33,103 nt of DNA from Acidobacteriota bacterium. GTDB taxonomy: Bacteria; Acidobacteriota; Terriglobia; Terriglobales; Acidobacteriaceae. The position numbers and the translations under genes are program-made. The notes under the pieces are model-generated. The model saw nothing but the letters and a program-made list of their open reading frames with translations, was not told where the DNA came from and did not search any database. The stretch covers positions 1 to 33,103 of the forward strand of contig JAGWNX010000043.1 in NCBI GenBank assembly GCA_028872955.1, in the 5' to 3' direction. Positions 23,453 to 31,863 of the stretch are shown here, piece after piece (positions within the stretch are counted from its first letter, which is position 1; each line of letters begins with the position of its first letter).

Positions 23453-25180
23453 ATGCGGCGATGGGGCACAGCAGCATGGGTGGTGGCGTTGGCGGTGGGC
23501 GTAGCACGCTCGCAGCAGGCGACGGCTGGCTCTGCGGCCACTGCCGTGCCTGCGCCCGCGCTGGCAGCGCAGATTCAGGCCTTGCTGGCAGCGCCGGAGC
23601 TGGCGCAGGACCACTGGGGCATTGCCGTGGCCACGCTGCAGGGCACACGCCTGTACGGGCTGAACGAGGCGCAGCTGCTGCCCCCGGCCAGTACCACCAA
23701 GCTCTTTACCACCGCGGCGGCGCTGGCCCTGCTGGGGCCGGAGAGGCGTTGGACGACGCGCCTCAGCTATCCCGCGCCGGCACCCGGCACCCACGTGGTG
23801 CACGGCGATGTGGTGCTGCTGGGCGCGGGCGATGCCAGCCTGAACGGGCGCGCTCTGCCGCTGGCGGCCAATGCGGCGACGGATACGGCGACAGCTACGG
23901 CGACAGATGCGGGGGCTGTTCCAAGCCCCACGCCGAAGCCCGCGCTGGAGGACTTTGCCGATCAGTTGGTCGCAGCAGGCGTGCGGCGCATTGAGGGCAA
24001 CATCGTCGGTGACGATACGGCCTTTCCCTGGGAGCCGTATCCGCCGGAGTGGGCGGTGAGCGACACCATGTGGGGTTACGGCGCGCCGATCAGTGGGTTG
24101 AGCGTGCAGGAGAACCAGGTGCAGGTGGTGGTCTCGCCCGGTCGCCGCGCCGGTGCCCCGGCCCAGGTGCGCTGGGTTGACACGCCCTCGTATGGGGGCG
24201 CCGCCCCGCCGCGCCCGGAGCGTCCTCGCGGGCGGATGAGGCCTTTCTATGCGGTGGACGCACGAGCGCTGACTACGGTCGCCGCCGGGGGCACGACCCA
24301 GGTGGGTATGGATCTGCCGTTGGGCAGCCGCGTGCTGCGCGTCTTTGGCACAATCGCGGAGGACGCGACGCCGGTCACCGAGCCGATCGCGATTGCGGAC
24401 CCGGCGGAGTACGCCGCACGCCTGCTGACGCAGCTGCTGCGGCAGCGCGGCGTGGTCGTTCAGGGTCGGCCGCAGGCGCGTCATGCCTGGCCGCAGTCTG
24501 GCCAGGGGCTGCGTAGCGCGGTGCTGGAGCCGCTGCACCTGCCCACAACTCCGGAGAGCCTGGGTGCGGCAGCTGTGGTGCCGCCTGCGCCCTCCACGCC
24601 ACCCGTGCCACAGGTCTGCCGCGCCGGCTGCCCCGTGGTGTTGCAGAACGCCTCGCCGACCGTTGCGGAGGACGTGGTGCTGACCAACAAAGTGAGTGAG
24701 AACCTGCACGCGGAGCTGCTGCTGCGCCACCTGGGCAAGGAGTTTGGCAGCGAGGGCAGTAACACGCAGGGCGTACGCGTGCTGCGGCAGTTTGCCCGGG
24801 ACGCGGGCGTCGCGCCCGGCGAGCTGTGGCTGGAGGATGGAAGCGGCTTGAGCGGGCATGACCGGGCCACGCCGCAGGCCCTGGTGCAACTGCTGGTCTA
24901 CGCCGCATCCCAGCCCTGGTTTGAGGTATGGAAGCAGAGCCTGCCGGTGGGCGGCGTGGATGGCACGCTGCGGTCTCGCTTTGCCGAGCAGCCGCTGACC
25001 GGACGCGTCTTCGCGAAGACCGGCACGCTGGCCGAGACGCGCGCGCTGGCCGGCTACGTGGTGGCCGCCAGTGGACACACCGTAGCCTTTGCCGTCATGG
25101 TGGGCGACCACCTGCCCGGCTCCAGGGCCGAGCGGGAGGCGATGGATCGGGTCGTGGCGGCGATCGCCGCAACCTACTAG
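23453..25180 (+). CDS. dacB: D-alanyl-D-alanine carboxypeptidase/endopeptidase (PBP4 type)
   Basis: Periplasmic low-molecular-mass penicillin-binding protein that trims peptidoglycan peptides. The 575-aa product has a signal peptide (about 1-22) and the three active-site motifs of the S13 peptidase family: S80-T-T-K83, S415-E-N417, and K522-T-G-T. A large insert between the first two motifs is typical of PBP4. The region 140-160 is a low-complexity Ala/Thr stretch (TDTATATATDAG), and 375-400 holds a Pro-rich insert with two Cys (VCRAGC), which is uncommon. The ATG at 23453 has no good Shine-Dalgarno; TAGACT at 23438-23443 ends 9 nt before it, so the leader may be only a few bases long. Confidence 0.94.
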   Translation: MRRWGTAAWVVALAVGVARSQQATAGSAATAVPAPALAAQIQALLAAPELAQDHWGIAVATLQGTRLYGLNEAQLLPPASTTKLFTTAAALALLGPERRWTTRLSYPAPAPGTHVVHGDVVLLGAGDASLNGRALPLAANAATDTATATATDAGAVPSPTPKPALEDFADQLVAAGVRRIEGNIVGDDTAFPWEPYPPEWAVSDTMWGYGAPISGLSVQENQVQVVVSPGRRAGAPAQVRWVDTPSYGGAAPPRPERPRGRMRPFYAVDARALTTVAAGGTTQVGMDLPLGSRVLRVFGTIAEDATPVTEPIAIADPAEYAARLLTQLLRQRGVVVQGRPQARHAWPQSGQGLRSAVLEPLHLPTTPESLGAAAVVPPAPSTPPVPQVCRAGCPVVLQNASPTVAEDVVLTNKVSENLHAELLLRHLGKEFGSEGSNTQGVRVLRQFARDAGVAPGELWLEDGSGLSGHDRATPQALVQLLVYAASQPWFEVWKQSLPVGGVDGTLRSRFAEQPLTGRVFAKTGTLAETRALAGYVVAASGHTVAFAVMVGDHLPGSRAEREAMDRVVAAIAATY

Positions 25181-25221
25181 GGCCTTGCCTGCCAGTGCGC
25201 CGGAGATGCGAGAATAGCGGT

Positions 25222-25623
25222 GTGACCAAGACACAAGCAGTGCGCACGATGCTTGCAGGAACGCCCCGGGGGAAGACTCTGGCAGCCGTCCTGGCAACGA
25301 CTCTGGCTGCAGCCGCCCTGGCCGGCTGCAACTCCACCCCGCCGCCCACGCCGCTTAGCCAGTTGAACGACCAGCAGATGCGCGGGCACGCCGTCTTCCA
25401 GGCGCGCTGTGGTGTCTGCCACTATGACCGGCAACGTGGCGATCTGCACGGCCCATCGCTGCTGGGCGTCTTCAAAAAGCAGGCGTTGCCCAGTGGCGCC
25501 GCTGCTACCGATGAGCGGGTGATGGCAACCATCCAGCACGGGCGCAACATGATGCCTCCGGTGGGCAGCAGCATGGATCCGCAGGATGTGGCGGACGTGC
25601 TGGCCTACCTGCACACGCTGTAA
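25222..25623 (+). CDS. Monohaem cytochrome c lipoprotein
   Basis: A 133-aa exported class-I cytochrome c. From the GTG at 25222 there is a signal segment ending in a good lipobox, LAGC, with C36 as the lipid anchor; then a Pro-rich linker and the haem site CGVCH at 63-67, with a Met in NMMPPVG as the probable sixth ligand and the closing helix VADVLAYLHTL. Later in-frame starts at 25240 (GTG) and 25249 (ATG) are possible. GAGAAT at 25210-25215 ends 6 nt before the GTG, which fits a leaderless transcript. The partner oxidase or reductase is not visible. Confidence 0.85.
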   Translation: MTKTQAVRTMLAGTPRGKTLAAVLATTLAAAALAGCNSTPPPTPLSQLNDQQMRGHAVFQARCGVCHYDRQRGDLHGPSLLGVFKKQALPSGAAATDERVMATIQHGRNMMPPVGSSMDPQDVADVLAYLHTL

Positions 25624-25665
25624 GTTTGCCGCAGTGTTCCTGGCAGTAGAGATCGAAGGAGACGT

Positions 25666-26070
25666 GTGACCGTGGACGAGAACCGAGTGCCAGCCGACCA
25701 GCCACAGCAGGCCCGTACCACCCCACCCCGGGTGCAGGGCATGTTGCCCGGCGTGGCGGCCATCTGCATGTTTCTGCTCTTCCTCACCATGGTGAACGTC
25801 TATGGCGCGGTGAGCGGCGGGTTTGGCAACGGAGTGGCCCGGTATGGTGTGCTCATGCTGTGCACCATGCTGGCGGCCGGCATCTTCGGGCTGCTGCGGC
25901 TCTATCGTTGGGGCTGGGCGCTGGTGCTGGGCGGCAGCGTGCTGCTCTCCGTGGGGGATATGTACTTCTTTACCCGCACCCATGTGGCGTTTTTTATCGT
26001 GCGCGGCCTGTTTGAGATGGTTTTTTTCCTTTACCTGGTAAGGGCCGAGGTCAGGGAACGACTGCGCTGA
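25666..26070 (+). CDS. Four-helix integral membrane protein of unknown function
   Basis: Not recognised. The 134-aa product has a polar Pro/Gln-rich N-terminus of about 25 residues and four membrane helices at about 27-49, 58-77, 83-102 and 107-126, ending in a short basic tail (RAEVRERLR). The GTG at 25666 is preceded by AAGGAGAC; the GTG at 25672 is an alternative. It starts 42 nt after the cytochrome stop and ends 35 nt before lipA, so it may be co-transcribed with the cytochrome. Confidence 0.75.
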   Translation: MTVDENRVPADQPQQARTTPPRVQGMLPGVAAICMFLLFLTMVNVYGAVSGGFGNGVARYGVLMLCTMLAAGIFGLLRLYRWGWALVLGGSVLLSVGDMYFFTRTHVAFFIVRGLFEMVFFLYLVRAEVRERLR

Positions 26071-26093
26071 TGCGGCTTTCTGCGGCCAGCGGG

Positions 26094-26099
26094 TAGAAT
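26094..26099 (+). promoter_or_regulatory. Candidate -10 element for a leaderless lipA transcript
   Basis: TAGAAT ends 6 nt before the lipA ATG, so transcription would start at or next to the start codon. No clear -35 is present and the intervening GAGG is only one base from the ATG, too close to act as a Shine-Dalgarno. Confidence 0.4.
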
Positions 26100-26105
26100 A
26101 GAGGC

Positions 26106-27056
26106 ATGACTCCGCCCGGTGCCGCCACGAACGCCGATCTGGTCCAGATAGACCTGACGCCGCGCAAGCCGACGGCCAAGCCGGCCTGGCTGAAGGCCAA
26201 AGCGCCCATGGGCGAGACCTTCCACAGCCTGAAGAAGATGGCGCGCGAGCTGAACCTGCACACCGTGTGCGAGAGCGCGCACTGCCCCAACATCGGCGAG
26301 TGCTGGAACCAGAAGGCCGCAACCTTCATGATGCTGGGCAACCTGTGCACGCGGCGCTGCGGCTTCTGCGCCGTGCCCAAGGGCAAGCCGGAGCCGATCG
26401 ACCAGGACGAGCCGCGTCGCGTAGCCTATGCCGTGGCGCAGCTGGGGCTGGCCCACGCGGTCATCACCAGCGTCAACCGCGACGACGACAACCTGGGTGC
26501 TGCGCAGGCCTTTGTGCGCGTGATTGAGGAGATTCGGCTGCAGTCGCCGGGCACACGGGTGGAGGTGCTGACGCCGGACTTTCAGGGCGTGGACGAGGCA
26601 TTGCGGCTGGTCGTGGCCGCGCGGCCAGAGATTCTGAACCACAACATCGAGACCGTGCCGCGGCTGTACCGTGTGGCCAAGAGCGGCGGCCGGTACGAGC
26701 GCTCGCTGGAGTTTCTGCGCCGCGCCAAGGAGCTGGCAGCCGGCATGTTCCAGGACCGCGACGGCGACCAGATTGTAACCAAGACAGGCATTATTGTGGG
26801 CATGGGCGAGGAGATGCACGAACTGCTCGCCGTCTTCCGCGACCTGGCCGATCGCCGGGTCGACATTCTGACCATCGGCCAGTATCTGCGACCGAGCCGG
26901 GATCATCTGCCGATGACGCGGTACTACACGCCCGAGGAGTTTGCGTTTCTGAAGCACGAAGCGCTGCAGATGGGCTTCAAGCACGTGGAGAGTGGACCGC
27001 TGGTGCGCTCCAGCTACCACGCGCAGGAGCAGTCTGAGGCGACCGGGCTGGCCTGA
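26106..27056 (+). CDS. lipA: Lipoyl synthase
   Basis: Radical-SAM enzyme that inserts two sulfurs into octanoyl groups to make lipoate. The 316-aa product has the auxiliary cluster motif C55-x4-C60-x5-C66 (CESAHCPNIGECWN) and the radical-SAM motif C81-x3-C85-x2-C88 (CTRRCGFC). The C-terminal RSSYHA supplies the serine ligand of the auxiliary cluster. PNIGECW, ITSVNRDDDNLGAAQ and TIGQYLRPSRDHLPMTRYYTPEEF are family-typical. lipB is not in the window. The start is discussed under the upstream -10 element. Confidence 0.97.
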   Translation: MTPPGAATNADLVQIDLTPRKPTAKPAWLKAKAPMGETFHSLKKMARELNLHTVCESAHCPNIGECWNQKAATFMMLGNLCTRRCGFCAVPKGKPEPIDQDEPRRVAYAVAQLGLAHAVITSVNRDDDNLGAAQAFVRVIEEIRLQSPGTRVEVLTPDFQGVDEALRLVVAARPEILNHNIETVPRLYRVAKSGGRYERSLEFLRRAKELAAGMFQDRDGDQIVTKTGIIVGMGEEMHELLAVFRDLADRRVDILTIGQYLRPSRDHLPMTRYYTPEEFAFLKHEALQMGFKHVESGPLVRSSYHAQEQSEATGLA

Positions 27057-27135
27057 GCCGCTGCCCTGCGCCAGCTGCAAGATCTGCCGTGGCCGCAGGA
27101 TTGATCGGAAGTTCATTGGCGATCCTCTGGGCGCA

Positions 27136-27164
27136 TCGACAAACTCAGGCTAATCTCTTACAAG
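27136..27164 (+). promoter_or_regulatory. Predicted promoter of the GT39-like gene
   Basis: TCGACA at 27136-27141, a 17-bp spacer and TACAAG at 27159-27164. Transcription would start near 27171, about 70 nt before the GTG at 27241. Confidence 0.45.
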
Positions 27165-27240
27165 GTTAAGAGCGTTGCAGGCGCGACCGCTTCCAGGCTT
27201 CTCGCGCGCTGCAATGCAGATTTGCCCAGGAGAGAGTCGC

Positions 27241-28812
27241 GTGGAGTCAGAGCAACGGGTGAGCCGGTGGCAGGGGCTGGCGCTGCTGGCGATGCTGGCG
27301 TGGTACGTCACGTTGTCTGTGGCGTTTGTGTTGCGCGTTCGACCCAATAACAACGAGGCCTGGTTTGCGAATCCGGCGGTGGACCTGCTGGTGCGGCACA
27401 CGCTGGGCACGCCCGTGCTGCAGGGCAAGGGAATGTGGCTGGATGGCATCGCCCGGCACACCTACTGGACCATGCCGTTGTATGGGCTGGTGCAGGCTCC
27501 CTGGTACGCGGTGTTCGGCTTCAGCCTGGTGGCGCAGCGCATGCTCACGGTGGTGTGTGGTGTGGGCGTGTTGCTGTGCCTGTTTGTACTGGTACGTCGG
27601 CTGGCGGGCTCCGGTGCTGCGCTGCTGGCGGTGTTGCTGGCGGCGGTCGATAGCGAGCTGATCCGGCTGTCGGCCCAGGGTCGCATGGATATGCTGTGTG
27701 CCTTGCTAGGGCTGGGCGGGCTGGCGGTGTATGTCACGCTGCGTCACCGTTCATTACCGCTGGCGGTGGGGGTGGCCCATGCGCTGGGTGCGTTGGCCTG
27801 CATGACGCATCCCTACGGCGTGTTGCCGGCCACCAGCCTGTGGGCACTGATGCTGCTGCTGGACGCGCGGCGGATGCGCCTCAGCCTGCTGCTGCTGGCC
27901 GTTGCGCCCTACGCCGCGGTGCTGCTGGCGTGGGGCATGTACATCCAGCGCGACCGCAGCAGCTTTGTATCGCAGTTTGTGGGCAACATGCATGGTCTGC
28001 AGGCAGACTCCGGCGCGCAGGGACGCTTCAGCATGCTGCTGCATCCGGTGCAGGCCATCAAGCAGGAGCTGAAGGTGCGCTACCTGGCGCGCTACCACTC
28101 CGCCGTGGCACCGCTGGCCTACCTGGCCGGGCTGCTGGCCATGCTGGCGGCTGCCTGGCGCGGTCGCCGCCTGGAGCTGGCTGCCATCGGCATGGTGGGC
28201 TATCTGTACGTGTTGGAACTGACCCTGCTGGAGAGCTTGAAGCGCGAGTTCTACCTGGTGCACACCATTCCGGTGCTGGCCATGTGCCTGGCGGTCTCGC
28301 TGCTGGCGCTGCGGCGGGTACGTTGGCTGCCGGGCTGGGCAGTTGCGGCGGCGGTGGTGCTGCTGGTTGGGGTGCAGGCGGGCACGACCTTGCGTCAGTA
28401 TCGGGCTGCGGGCCGCGGGCTCAGCGACTACTTCGCCGTGCTGCATCTGCTGGAGTCCGAGCCTGCGGTGCCGGGCAACACAGGCACCACGCTGCTGGCA
28501 CCGGCAGAGTTTGCCTACCGCTTTGGCTTCTACAGCGGCATGGAGGAGGACTGGCAGCTGGGGTACGCCACCGGGACACAGCCGCAAACGATTGTGCTGG
28601 GCGGGCTGGGGCAGCGCCTGATGGAGCAGCACATGGCCACCGATCCCGGGTTCCGGCAGTTCGTAACCCGGCGGCTGGGCCAGGAGTATCGGCTGGCGCT
28701 GCAGAATGCCAGTTACCGCGTGTACGCGCTGTCCTCTGCCGCGCCCACGGCAGCGTTGGCAGTGCCGGCCTCGCCCGGGCGGCTGTGGGCGCTTCGACCG
28801 CTCCATCGTTGA
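27241..28812 (+). CDS. ArnT/PMT-like membrane glycosyltransferase (GT39/GT83 type)
   Basis: A 523-aa polytopic membrane protein with an arrangement like polyprenyl-phosphate-sugar transferases (GT-C fold). The GTG at 27241 is preceded by AGGAG at 27228-27232; an ATG at 27214 and a TTG at 27175 in frame have none. After TM1 (14-32) the first periplasmic loop holds RPNNNEAWFANP, with E39 where GT-C enzymes keep a catalytic acid. About ten more helices follow to residue 400, including RLSAQGRMDMLCALLGLGGLAVYV, which resembles the ArnT/PMT central region. The last 120 residues form a soluble domain. The sugar and acceptor are unknown; hypothetical membrane protein is the cautious alternative. Confidence 0.75.
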   Translation: MESEQRVSRWQGLALLAMLAWYVTLSVAFVLRVRPNNNEAWFANPAVDLLVRHTLGTPVLQGKGMWLDGIARHTYWTMPLYGLVQAPWYAVFGFSLVAQRMLTVVCGVGVLLCLFVLVRRLAGSGAALLAVLLAAVDSELIRLSAQGRMDMLCALLGLGGLAVYVTLRHRSLPLAVGVAHALGALACMTHPYGVLPATSLWALMLLLDARRMRLSLLLLAVAPYAAVLLAWGMYIQRDRSSFVSQFVGNMHGLQADSGAQGRFSMLLHPVQAIKQELKVRYLARYHSAVAPLAYLAGLLAMLAAAWRGRRLELAAIGMVGYLYVLELTLLESLKREFYLVHTIPVLAMCLAVSLLALRRVRWLPGWAVAAAVVLLVGVQAGTTLRQYRAAGRGLSDYFAVLHLLESEPAVPGNTGTTLLAPAEFAYRFGFYSGMEEDWQLGYATGTQPQTIVLGGLGQRLMEQHMATDPGFRQFVTRRLGQEYRLALQNASYRVYALSSAAPTAALAVPASPGRLWALRPLHR

Positions 28813-28894
28813 CCGCAGGTGCAGTTGCGTGGGGTGCCGGGCGAGCGACTACACTGGCACTGCGCGCAGGCAGCGCCGCAGGAGCAGAGACAGG

Positions 28895-30085
28895 ATGCAA
28901 CAGGCAGAGGTGATGTCGCGCGGGTTGGCGATCAGCGAGCTGGCGCCGCGTGTGGTGCAGAGTGAGATTCGGGCCATGACGGCCGAGTGCGATCGGCTGG
29001 GCGGGGTGAACCTGGCGCAGGGCGTCTGCGACACCGAGGTGCCGGCGGTGGTAATGGAGGGCGCGCAACGGGCCATGCGCGACGGCCTGAACATCTACAC
29101 CCGCATGGATGGCATCGAGCGGCTGCGCCGTGCGATTGCCGCCAAGGTGGAGAGGACCCACGGCCTGACGCCAGACCCGGAGCGCGAGGTGATGGTGGCC
29201 AGCGGCGCGACCGGAGCCTTCCACGCGGCGGCCATGGCGCTGATGAACGCCGGGGATGAAGTACTGGTCTTTGAGCCGTTCTACGGCTACCACGCCAACA
29301 TGTTCCAGTCCTTGCGCGCGGTGCCTGTGCCGGTGGCGCTGCAGGCACCGGAGTGGCGGCTCGACCTGGCTGCGGTGCGCGCTGCCATTACGCCGCGCAC
29401 CCGGGCCATGGTGCTGAATACGCCCTCGAACCCGGCCGGCAAAGTGTTTACGCGGGCCGAGGTGGAAGGACTGGCAGCGATCGCCCAGGAGTTTGATCTG
29501 TTCATCTTCAGCGACGAGATCTACGAGCACTTTCTGTATGGCGACGCGCAGCACATCAGCCCGGCCATGCTGCCCGGGATGCGCGAGCGCACGGTGCTGA
29601 TCTCGGGCTTCTCGAAGACCTTCTCGGTGACGGGCTGGCGGTTGGGCTATCTGGTGGCGGATGCGAAGTGGATGGGCGCGATCAACTACTTCCACGATCT
29701 GCTGTATGTGTGCGCTCCGGCTCCGCTGCAGCATGGCGTGGCGGATGGGCTGGAGCAGCTGCCCGAGTCGTTCTACCGCAACCTGGCCACGGAGCACGAA
29801 GGCAAGCGTGGCCGCATGGTGCAGGCGTTGCGTGCGGCGGGCCTGGCGCCGCAGGTGCCCGATGGAGCGTACTACGTGCTGGCCGACGTGGCCGCCCTGC
29901 CCGGGGAGCGCGCCGCGCAGAAGGCCCGCTGGCTGCTGGCCCAGACGGGGGTGGCGGCGGTGGCCGGTTCGGCGTTCTTTGCGCCGGGCTCCGGTCAGGG
30001 AGAGCAGTTGATGCGTTTCTGCTTTGCCAAGAAGGATTCCGACCTGGACGACGCCTGCCGTCGGCTGCGCGCGTTGACGCTTTAG
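28895..30085 (+). CDS. PLP-dependent class I/II aminotransferase
   Basis: Cytoplasmic fold-type I aminotransferase of 396 aa. Seen motifs: VNLAQGVCDTEVP at 38-50, YTRMDGIERLRRAI at 68-81, the cofactor-binding NTPSNPAGKVF at 175-185, SDEIYEHFLYG at 206-216, and the Schiff-base lysine K241 in SGFSKTFSVTGWRLGY. The MRFCFAKKDSDLDDACRRL end supplies the carboxylate-binding Arg. The sequence is nearest in style to aspartate/methionine/kynurenine-type enzymes, but substrate cannot be assigned. The ATG at 28895 is preceded by GGAG about 10 nt upstream, and TACACT at 28850-28855 is a possible -10. frr follows after 82 bp. Confidence 0.9.
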   Translation: MQQAEVMSRGLAISELAPRVVQSEIRAMTAECDRLGGVNLAQGVCDTEVPAVVMEGAQRAMRDGLNIYTRMDGIERLRRAIAAKVERTHGLTPDPEREVMVASGATGAFHAAAMALMNAGDEVLVFEPFYGYHANMFQSLRAVPVPVALQAPEWRLDLAAVRAAITPRTRAMVLNTPSNPAGKVFTRAEVEGLAAIAQEFDLFIFSDEIYEHFLYGDAQHISPAMLPGMRERTVLISGFSKTFSVTGWRLGYLVADAKWMGAINYFHDLLYVCAPAPLQHGVADGLEQLPESFYRNLATEHEGKRGRMVQALRAAGLAPQVPDGAYYVLADVAALPGERAAQKARWLLAQTGVAAVAGSAFFAPGSGQGEQLMRFCFAKKDSDLDDACRRLRALTL

Positions 30086-30167
30086 GCGGCGCACTCCCTG
30101 CTCGCCCAACGGCGGCAAAGCCGTCCAATCGAATAAAATGGGTGACGTTGGTTTTCGAGGAGAACGT

Positions 30168-30752
30168 ATGGCTTCTGCAATGGCGATGATGGAGGCGTTG
30201 AAGGCAACGCACCAGCAACTGAAGGCGAAGATGGACGCAACGGTGGAGGACTTTCGCGGGCATCTGCTGGCGACCCGCACCGGCCGTGCCAACGTGCACA
30301 TGCTGGATCAGATCAAGGTGGACTACTACGGGACGGAGACGCCCGTCGTGCAGATGGGGCAGGTCAGCACGCCCGAGCCGACGCTGATCCTGGTACAGCC
30401 CTACGACCAGGGCATGGTGTCGGCCATCGAGAAGGCGATTCGCACGTCCAGCACGGGCCTGAATCCCATGACCGACGGCAAGGTGATCCGCGTACCCGTA
30501 CCGCCTATGACCGAGGAGCGCCGCCGCGACGTGGTGAAGCAGCTCAACAAGGTGCTGGAAGACCACAAGACGGCGATCCGCAACATCCGCCGCGACGGCA
30601 ACGACCAGATCAAGAAGGCCGCCAAGGACAAGCTGATCTCTGCCGACGATGAGAAGCGCGCCAACGAAGAGGTGCAGCAGATGACCGACGCCGAGATCAA
30701 GCGCATTGAAGAGTTGTTCAAGGCGAAGGAGAAAGAGATTCTGACGGTCTGA
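30168..30752 (+). CDS. frr: Ribosome recycling factor
   Basis: Splits post-termination ribosomes together with EF-G. The 194-aa product is about nine residues longer than usual because of an Ala/Met-rich head. Conserved parts are present: LLATRTGRANVHMLDQIKVDYYG at about 37-59, STPEPTLILVQPYD, the VIRVPVPPMTEERRRDVVKQLNK hinge region, and a final helix rich in charged residues. The ATG at 30168 follows CGAGGAGAACGT. It normally sits near pyrH and tsf; here it follows an aminotransferase, so the usual translation operon is not seen. It ends at a strong hairpin. Confidence 0.96.
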   Translation: MASAMAMMEALKATHQQLKAKMDATVEDFRGHLLATRTGRANVHMLDQIKVDYYGTETPVVQMGQVSTPEPTLILVQPYDQGMVSAIEKAIRTSSTGLNPMTDGKVIRVPVPPMTEERRRDVVKQLNKVLEDHKTAIRNIRRDGNDQIKKAAKDKLISADDEKRANEEVQQMTDAEIKRIEELFKAKEKEILTV

Positions 30753-30767
30753 CCAACGGATCGCAAG

Positions 30768-30816
30768 GCACAAACAGTAGGGGCCGAGCACAGTGCTCGG
30801 CCCCTGCTGTTTGTGC
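30768..30816. terminator. Very long bidirectional hairpin between frr and the MBL gene
   Basis: Arms of 24 bp at 30768-30791 and 30793-30816 are reverse complements except for a single T:G pair, around a single central A. The outer arm is A-rich on the left (caaaca) and T-rich on the right (tgttt), so the transcript in either direction ends in a T-containing stretch. It starts 16 nt after the frr stop and ends 17 bp before the convergent MBL stop. Confidence 0.9.
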
Positions 30817-30832
30817 GGGACGGGTGGGCTGC

Positions 30833-31774
30833 TTAGACGCCCTGGTAGACGAGGCGGACGAAGTTGTCCGGCGGCACAATGCCACCCACGCCGTACTTTG
30901 CATCAAAGGCGGCGGTGGGCTTGGCGGCCACGGCCTCGTCGGCAGACTTGCCCTGCTGCTTCAGCGCGGCCACGGCGTCGCGGATGGTGGTCATCATGTT
31001 CAGGTCAGCGGCGAGGTCCTGCCGGTTGCCTACGGGGCCATGGCCCGGGATGAGGATGGTCTTGGCAGAGGCTGTGGCCAGGTTGCGCTGCGCCGCCAGA
31101 ATCATGCCGTTGATGTTGCCGCCGGTCGAGTAGTCGATGAAGGGATAGACGCCGTGGAACCAGGTGTCGCCACAGTGCAGGATGTCGGCCTCCGTGAAGT
31201 AGACCGAGATGTCGGTATCGGTGTGGGCGGGCTCGTAGTGGGTCAGGGCCAGCGACTCGCCGTTGCTGGAGAGCGACTTGGAGCTATGAAAGGTGATGGT
31301 GGGCAGGGCACCGGCGGGCGAGGGCGGGAACGTCGCGCCGAAGGCTGCGATCTGCTGTGTGGTGCTCAGGCGGGTCAGCGTGTTCTGGTGAGCCACAATC
31401 GTGGCGCCGGCGCCGTGCAGCCACTCGTTGCCGTCGGTATGGTCAAAGTGCCAGTGCGTGTTCACCAGCGTGGTCAGCGGTGCAGAGCTGATGGCTGCCA
31501 GCGCCTGCGCAATCTGGGGGCGCGAGGTGGCAAAGCCGGAGTCAACCAGCAGCTTGCCATCCGGGCCGGCCAGCACGGCGATGTTGCCGCCGGAGCCCAT
31601 CAGCACGCTCACGTTGCGGCGCAGCGCCTGGGTGGTGATCTTGGCGGTGATGCCGCCGGCGCGCATCTGCGCAATCGGATCATCGGCGGCAAACATGGTC
31701 CGCGGAGCCAGCCAGGCGGCGGTGGCGGTCAGGGTGGCGGTCTGCAGGAAGCTACGGCGGGAGATCTGCGGCAT
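30833..31774 (-). CDS. Tat-exported metallo-beta-lactamase-fold hydrolase
   Basis: A 313-aa exported metallohydrolase. The ATG at 31774 has AAAGGT upstream and gives a twin-arginine signal SRRSFLQTATLTATAAWLA. The zinc motif is H107-W-H109-F-D111-H112, with further ligands expected in LHCGDTWFHG and IPGHGPVGNRQDL. The layout (VDSGFATSRPQIAQAL before the H motif, TGGNINGMI later) matches MBL-fold proteins of the quinoprotein-relay or glyoxalase-like groups rather than a true class B lactamase. Substrate unknown. It follows the NTF2-like gene with an 89-bp gap, probably as an operon. Confidence 0.88.
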   Translation of the reverse strand: MPQISRRSFLQTATLTATAAWLAPRTMFAADDPIAQMRAGGITAKITTQALRRNVSVLMGSGGNIAVLAGPDGKLLVDSGFATSRPQIAQALAAISSAPLTTLVNTHWHFDHTDGNEWLHGAGATIVAHQNTLTRLSTTQQIAAFGATFPPSPAGALPTITFHSSKSLSSNGESLALTHYEPAHTDTDISVYFTEADILHCGDTWFHGVYPFIDYSTGGNINGMILAAQRNLATASAKTILIPGHGPVGNRQDLAADLNMMTTIRDAVAALKQQGKSADEAVAAKPTAAFDAKYGVGGIVPPDNFVRLVYQGV

Positions 31775-31863
31775 GGTCGACCTTTCGTGGGGCGGGTGGT
31801 GTACGTGACCTAACGGAGATGCGGCGGGTAGTGCGAGGGTTGGATTATTTTTGCCCGTGTGGA

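Noticed and set aside
23396..25297. 633-aa minus-strand ORF opposite dacB
   Set aside because: Composition is Arg/Gln/His-rich as expected for an antisense shadow, and dacB has all three active-site motifs.
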